DNA of 64,000 bases. Source: Cladopsammia gracilis. Taxonomy: Eukaryota > Cnidaria > Anthozoa > Scleractinia > Dendrophylliidae. The stretch is from the NCBI GenBank assembly GCA_022457155.1, contig JAJGOT010000204.1:759501-823500 (forward strand). Reading direction: 5' to 3'. Under the pieces are notes generated by a model. The model saw only the letters and a program-made list of their open reading frames with translations, searched no databases and had not been told where the DNA came from. This document shows, piece by piece, positions 57,940 through 64,000 of the stretch. The translations under genes and the position numbers were made by a program. The first letter of the stretch is position 1. Each line of letters opens with the position of its first letter.

Positions 57940-60900
57940 TCGTTCAGGAAGTTAAAAAATAATCGCGTGATAAATTAAGTAATATCGTTTGGCAAATGAA
58001 TAATGTGAATTAGATGAAGCAAACATTTGATGTTTCGGGTTAATTAGTGGGGTTGAATTAACGATTAGAAAACGGAAGGAGAAAATCATTTACTGCGGTT
58101 CTTATTCATACAGGACAACTTGTTTTGTGAAGTGACGTTTATTATCTTACCATGAATATTCAATGTGCGACAGAAAATTAGTTTAGATGCAATAAAACTT
58201 AAACGACTATTTTTCTGTTCCTCGGTTAACGAGTGGGCAAATATCGGATGAAAAATAAGAAAACGACAATAGAAAAACAGTTGGTGGCTTCGGATAGCAA
58301 GCGACTTTATCGTGCGAGAATTTCCGTGCGTTAAATTAAATATACATATATTAATGTGCGGCAATTCAAGAGTGGGGTTAGTTGCAACCATTTTCGGCTT
58401 TTAGCGGTGAGAATTTGTGGGTTTAAGGTTAGAAAACGGCAACAAAAACACAGTTGTTTTTCTGGATAACAAATGACTTTGATCGTGTAATAAATTAAAC
58501 GAAAATTAATGTGCAATAGGGTTAGTGGATGACAATTTGTTCATTTAAGATTAGAAAACTGCAAGGGAAAAACATGGTGCCGAGCAAGCGAATTGAAATG
58601 ACTGGAACTTCAGGAGCATGCAAATCATTGGCGGCCCTTGATCGGATTGAAAAAAGATTTGGGAAGGTTATTAAATGCATTATTTTCTTCCGAAAAATTC
58701 ACAAAAATGAATTCAAAACTGAATTTGATCTACTTTAAGCCGTTGGAAAACGGTAATGGGAAAAAACATGTGGCCGATTTTTTAAACGAGGTCTAAAAGT
58801 CGGCAACTTTCTTTGCTCAAAGTTGCTGGAAACAACACTAAACCTACAACTTCATGAGATTTAACAATAATTGAAGGAAGAAGCTTCTTAGCGGCTCTGT
58901 GGTTGCTTGACTGCAAAACAGTCCGTAATTTTTCGCGCGTGCACCTGCGTGTGCGTGAGGCTCGCGCGCGAATGGTCCCTCTCCCTTGACTTAAAAAGCT
59001 TGTTTTTCATATGTCCATGCGCCTGCTACGCAGGCTATATGTCGGGAAAATCCCAGACGATCGGGGATTTTGTAGTTTCCCGACCGTCCCAGATTTTGCC
59101 GATTTGCCGGGAAAACCGCCGACCATCGCAGAAATCTGGGACGCGTCGGAAAAGTCGACTGTTTTGTAGTAGTAGTTTTGAGAAATAAGCACCTTGTTAT
59201 AAATTGAAATTTTCGCGGCATATGCGTAATTTTCAAGTTTTCTTGGGATACTTTATAAGTCTAAATATTAGCAGACATTATTTGTGAAAAGGTTTTGGAA
59301 ACAATAGTCGTTGGCAAAGATTCCGGTAGACTGACCTTGTTAAAAAAAATCGATCGAAAGAAAAAGAGTGTTGTGTTTGTGCATACTTGACAGTTCGCAG
59401 CTCACTTTTCATTAAATTTTAATGTAGTATGGGTTTGAAATCCACTCAAATAAATTGTTTACTTTTTTGTGCCAAATGAACTACATTATCTTGCTGACAA
59501 TGAACAAGTAATTTACATAGTGCATGTCGAGAAAACAGTCGCCCGCGTCTTATCCAAAAAAATTGTTTTTTATCCCATTCCCTTCCATAAAAACATAGAT
59601 TTTGTTTCCTTAAAAAACTAAAAAACTTTACTGCATTAAGAAGATTATTTTGATATTTGTAAACGTTTAATATTTATATAAATGAAACAATAGAACACTG
59701 TAAGGCACATTTCATTTTAACACAGACCTGACATGATAAGCGCTCAAAACTAGAAAGCAGAGGTATACAGCTGTTTCGCCCTTATTGAGACACGTAAGTG
59801 CGTCCTAGCGACGTCGTAGCCGAAAAACTAGAAGAGCGTGTGTCGTTCTAGATGAGAGCTAAGAGAGATATGGCCCTACTGCACACATTACGTGTGGCTA
59901 GTGGCCAAAATCAATCCGATCTCCGTGAACTAATCATGACAGTGCTCTTTTCTAGAATGACTAGCGACATATTTAAGATGGTAACGTGCCACCGAGTCTT
60001 CTCGTAGGCTCAATAAGGGCAAAACAGCTGTCCGCGTGTGGTTTAAAATTTTGGGCGCAAATGTCAGGTCTGCCTTAATGCAAACAAATGATACTGGAAA
60101 ACGTGAGTTTTGGCAGGAACAAAACTCCAAATCCTGCCGGCCCTGGAGGGTGATGGGAAATGAAATCTTTAAAGTTCCATCAGTTTTAATGAGGGTTTTT
60201 TTCGAAAGTGGGAAACTGAAAGAGGAAAAAAACTGTGGCATACCTATCACTAGATGCGGTATGAACTTCAGTTTCCGATGCTTCACATATTACAGCATAC
60301 CATGACAAAAAAGGTTAGAGTTTTAATGCAGCTGTGGTGGGAATAAATTGGTTAGCACAATTAAGAAGCATAGGATGCAATAAACAATTTTGGTGAAAAA
60401 TATTGTGCGTGTTCAGAATTAATCATCTTTATAGTTGTTATGGTTATAAGGTAGTCGGCCTAAAGCAGGCGTTGTTTTGGTCGTTCAACGCAGCGTGAGC
60501 CAAATAAAAGGCTAGTTATCAGTCGACGCAGTTCAACTGTTGATTGTTCGAACAAACTTGTGACAACTTCGGTTTTATTTATGGTAGACTAGGTGAAATG
60601 AAATCGACGCCAACAATTGCAACAATTATAAAACCCCCTGTCGTTCCAATACCCCGCTGAAGTTCACAGTCCTTATTAAACTAACTGAAAAAAATATAAA
60701 TAAAAGAATAATGCCCCAGGGATCAGTTAGCTGACATGTCCTTTTTACAGGGCTATTTTTTTTGAATTAATGCCTACTTGAAGCAACTGAGTTTGTAATA
60801 ACGCAGACCATTGAATACATTTTTCTTGATTGATACCTCAGCTTAGATGACAGTTCTGACAGATTAAGCGACTGTGCCAATACCTGCTGGTTAAGCTTGA

Positions 60901-61104
60901 GAAACGCGTTTGTGTTGGTTAGTTACGTGATTGGCTTTTATGGAAAACGAACTGAAAGTGGCCATCATTTTAAAACGCTGTTAACATGCAGATCAAAATT
61001 AAAAACACCTGCAACTGAGCTAATTGAAGCAGTCAGAATTCGTCTTCCTGTCCGTTTAGAGCGCTGATAAACGTCCTTGTTGGAATCAAGACGCGGCAGA
61101 CACA
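57940..61104. other. Spacer between COQ4 and the receptor gene
   Basis: No gene recognised. At about 58060-58560 a degenerate tandem repeat of roughly 180 bp recurs (GATTAGAAAAC-GCAA, AATTAATGTGC, GGGTTAGT). A GTCGGGAAAATCCCAG-type inverted piece lies at about 59040-59160. The receptor promoter must lie near the right end but no motif was assigned. Confidence 0.45.
59767..60031. mobile_element. MITE with ACAGCTGTTTCGCCCTTATT ends
   Basis: The left end (59767) and right end (ending 60031) are inverted copies over about 24 bp with one or two mismatches (right strand: CTCAATAAGGGCAAAACAGC then TGT). The 265-bp body is non-coding. Confidence 0.65.
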
Positions 61105-62220
61105 ATGGCCTCCCCGACTGACAACACCACAACGGCCACAAATGGAACAACTGCTGGGCCCTCGGGAGTGGAGCAGTACATAGAATCTACAGGCTTGCGT
61201 ATTTTTCGTCTTACCTTTTTCTCGCTGATAATATTGGCCAGCTTGATCGGTAACTCGGTAATTTGTAAAGCGGTGTGGAGTATGCCTTTCCGCAAACCGT
61301 TTTCATACCATCTCGTCGCTAACATGGCCTTTGCAGAAATTCTCAGTTCCATTTGTTTACCAGTCATGCTGGTAAAGGGATATGAAATTGACGATGAAGA
61401 TCCTGATTATGTTATCGTCCGTGATATCTCGTGCATTGCAACTCCACTACAAGTTCTTTCCCTCATGGTGGTAACGTATTCCTTGGCTACTCTCGCATTC
61501 TACCGATACAGAGTTCTCGTCAACCCCGACTCGAGAGGCCCGTCGTGGAAAGTGAAAACTTTATCCTTTTCTTGTTTGTGGCTACTGCCTGCTGCTGTTT
61601 GTGTCCCCTTATTCTTAGGATATAAGTTTGAAAATGGCCACTGTATTGAAAGGACTTTGGAATTCGCCTCCACATATCAAATTGTGCGACCCATCCTAAA
61701 TTTCGCCGTGCCTTACTTGGTCATGTTGACATCTTACGGGGCGGTGGCTTGCAGCTTACGAGAGCGAATTTACCAAAAGGCAGAGCAAGCTAGGAACTCG
61801 ATCATCCCCTCTTCAAATACAGTTGTTGAAATTGAAGAACCAGTTGAACTCCATGCTGTGACCAACAGCCAGGAAGAAGAAAAAAAATTGCAAGAAGATA
61901 ACCAAAGAAGACAAGTCTTGTTGGCTGTGAATGACCGCAGATTCAGCAAGCCAGAAAATGCAGACGTAGAGAAAGATTTACTTAAGATGATTTTCGCACT
62001 CATTATAATTTTTGTGATATGCTATTTTCCTTACCAAGCCATGTATTTGTGGGAGAGAATAGCGAACGTACAGGAATGGAAATTTCGATATCATAGCCTA
62101 ATGCAGAGGTATATTTTTATTTTAACATGTCTGCCAAGTGCATTGCACCCGGTGTGTTATGGAACAATGAACAGTTTTTATGCCAAGGCATTCTCAAAGA
62201 TTTTCTTGTGCAAATGCTAA
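61105..62220 (+). CDS. Rhodopsin-class G protein-coupled receptor, orphan
   Basis: Single exon, 371 aa. Seven hydrophobic segments lie at about 32-58, 67-91, 110-138, 150-172, 192-216, 292-318 and 331-355. The N-terminus has N-glycosylation sequons NTT (7) and NGT (13). Family landmarks: GNSVICKAVW in TM1, a likely TM3-ECL2 disulphide (C110, C180), CYFPY in TM6, SALHPVCYGTMNSFYAKAF in TM7/helix 8, and a cysteine pair (CKC) at the C-terminus suited to palmitoylation. Intracellular loop 3 (about 217-291) is long and charged. Deviations: the TM2 aspartate position appears to be Glu78, DRY is YRY (133-135), NPxxY is HPVCY. Overall form is like peptide or amine receptors of cnidarians, but the ligand cannot be told. 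The start is the first ATG of the frame, with an extracellular tail of suitable length. Confidence 0.92.
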   Translation: MASPTDNTTTATNGTTAGPSGVEQYIESTGLRIFRLTFFSLIILASLIGNSVICKAVWSMPFRKPFSYHLVANMAFAEILSSICLPVMLVKGYEIDDEDPDYVIVRDISCIATPLQVLSLMVVTYSLATLAFYRYRVLVNPDSRGPSWKVKTLSFSCLWLLPAAVCVPLFLGYKFENGHCIERTLEFASTYQIVRPILNFAVPYLVMLTSYGAVACSLRERIYQKAEQARNSIIPSSNTVVEIEEPVELHAVTNSQEEEKKLQEDNQRRQVLLAVNDRRFSKPENADVEKDLLKMIFALIIIFVICYFPYQAMYLWERIANVQEWKFRYHSLMQRYIFILTCLPSALHPVCYGTMNSFYAKAFSKIFLCKC

Positions 62221-63718
62221 AATTTCAAATGTTTGCTTCATAGAACAGCTTCTAAATGACTTTAATATCTTCTAAGTTACCGATAAGGGATTCAATAATT
62301 TTCATATCAATAAACTGAAATTAAGTCGTTACGCCGACAACCGAAACTGTAAGGTAAACATGAACCGCGACTTTTTCGCGCACTTGCACAGGTTTTAAAA
62401 ATAAAGGGCCAAGATGTAGGCGCGCCGGCTGAAATAGCTGTAAACGACGAAATATATAACACTTGTAAAATTTATCTGTCTTTATTGCAAGGTGTAATAA
62501 ATAAATGTCTTAAAGTGCTGTTGTTGAGTGTTTATTCCAGTCACACCTTTTAAGTTGAAACTTAAATGCCGCCCGTTCTCAACACGAGCGGCGATGATCG
62601 ACCTAAAAGCTGGATTCAGTTTGACTTGTACCAAATCACTTGTGGTAGTCCTTTTTCGTTTAGTCTCGTCGTCTCTGTTCATAAACGTGGAATCCGAGGC
62701 ATAAAAACGGCTCATTTTGCTTCTGGTGTTTTGGAACTAGATTATTCACCAGTATATTCGTTTCTAAAAAACTGAGCGTTTGATAGCCAGAATGTTTTAT
62801 CGCCTGGGATTTCGTTTCATTTGGAGATCGCCTAACATCGGTTTTTCGAAATGCGAGGGAATTCTATCGTTGATTCTTACCGGAGATACTCACTTATGGG
62901 AAAAAGTATGAGGCTATACCGACGAAACACAAATAACTCAAAATTAATGTCTGTGTCAACAAGTAAATTATTCAGTCCGCCAACAAATTTCAGTCAGTCA
63001 TAGTAGCACAGTGTCCGCTTATGTTTCGTCGAATTTCATTAGTTTAATTGAATTCGACACGGCAGAAATGCGACGTTTGAACCGGGCCTTAATTCTCACC
63101 AGAGACATAGGCACAAAAGATTCGCATCAAGTGGAAATGAACACGACGCGAGCATAAGAACAAAGTTAAAGATTTCATCCATGCCCTCCAGCCTGCGCGA
63201 ATAGACACCTTTTGTCTCTCCCGCCGATTCAGTGCTTGCGCCGAGCCCGCTTTAATTTCACGCTGATACGAGTGCTGTTGTCCCCGCGCGCTCCTACTCG
63301 CGTCGCTTGTAAAAATCAGATTCAAGGTTATAGGAGGAGTACCTTGAAAAAAGTTCGACTAAACTCGAATGAATTAACTATTATTGAAAACACACGCGGT
63401 ACGTTGCGTTGCAATACCACAAAATATTAATAAAAAGAAAAATTAAAGATAGATGAGGATGTTAAACAGTTTCCTCGAGGTATATCGCAAAATAATTAAG
63501 ACTTAAATAATGACAAAAGACAACATAAATTGGTGACAATAAGAACAGGAAGACATTTTCTATTGAGTACATCATTCGTTTTTATTTTTCATGAAAAAGA
63601 TCTGCGGTAGTATCAGTGAAATGTTTAACAGCACTTGGTTAAAATGATTGACTACAACAACGTCCACCGCGTGAGTCAAAACATAAAATAGTTTATTAAA
63701 ATAATTTCCATTAGAATA
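62221..63718. other. Region downstream of the receptor gene
   Basis: No gene recognised. AATAAA at about 62399 could be the receptor's polyadenylation signal. Short open frames such as 62566-62775 and 63212-63430 have no family features or splice context. Confidence 0.4.
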
Positions 63719-63720
63719 AA

Positions 63721-63797
63721 CTGCAAAAACAGCCGTCTCGATCTTTTAGCTCTCGGTCGGCGTTAGCGCGACGCGCGAGAGGCGGCTGTTTTTGCAG
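63721..63797. repeat. GC-capped hairpin
   Basis: CTGCAAAAACAGCCG (63721-63735) is exactly inverted at 63783-63797, and the match extends inward as TCTC/GAGAG. The loop of about 40 bp is GC-rich (GTCGGCGTTAGCGCGACGCG). Possible foldback element or structured transcript end. Confidence 0.75.
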
Positions 63798-63875
63798 CGG
63801 TAGAATCCCTAAAACTTAAACCGTCTGGGGAAACATGAAACTTTTCGAGAGATTAAAGGGTCAAGTTATATTCTA

Positions 63876-63877
63876 AA

Positions 63878-63921
<44 letters not shown>
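63876..63921. repeat. (AAT)n microsatellite
   Basis: About 15 AAT units near the right edge of the window, followed by AT-rich DNA. Confidence 0.95.
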
Positions 63922-63923
<2 letters not shown>

Positions 63924-64000
63924 TAGAGAATTATAATTATAAAATATAGTATATTTTATAAATATGAAATATAATTATATAGAGAACACAGTAATAATAA

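Overview
This window looks like nuclear DNA of an anthozoan cnidarian, probably a stony coral. It is AT-rich, its genes are split by GT-AG introns, and the introns and spacers are packed with inverted-repeat mobile elements, tRNA-derived SINEs, Penelope-like elements and minisatellites. Genus and species cannot be read from the sequence. I rebuilt six protein-coding genes by hand. In each spliced gene every junction keeps the reading frame, and the joined coding length is an exact multiple of three.

Layout. (1) 1545-6656, plus: casein kinase 2 beta subunit (CSNK2B, 6 coding exons, 223 aa). (2) 6.7-14.0 kb: a gene-free, transposon-rich gap between convergent genes. (3) 14032-23206, minus: LSM2 (5 exons, 95 aa). 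Its 7.5 kb third intron holds a 1.95 kb terminal-inverted-repeat element and, touching it, a 2.94 kb head-to-head palindrome of a Penelope-like retroelement. A second small palindrome follows, and both palindromes carry hammerhead ribozyme motifs. (4) 23394-29832, plus: proteasome subunit PSMB1 (7 exons, 228 aa), divergent from LSM2 with only 187 bp between the start codons. (5) 31242-43496, minus: a divergent T-box transcription factor (5 exons, 389 aa) with a 7 kb intron containing a dead hAT transposon. (6) 46097-57591, plus: COQ4 of ubiquinone synthesis (8 exons, 279 aa, one exon of only 24 nt), its introns loaded with minisatellites and SINEs. (7) 61105-62220, plus: an intronless seven-transmembrane receptor of the rhodopsin class.

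The genes are mostly housekeeping functions (kinase regulation, mRNA decay and splicing, proteasome, coenzyme Q) with two developmental or signalling genes. They are not an operon. CSNK2B and LSM2 are also near neighbours in the human MHC class III region, so this may be an old linkage.

The most unusual content is in the mobile DNA: two palindromic retroelement structures with hammerhead motifs, a third hammerhead just upstream of COQ4, a TIR element built largely of CCGTTAG repeats, two minisatellites that appear to have grown out of single segments of a DNA transposon present elsewhere in the window, and a triplicated splice acceptor in PSMB1.
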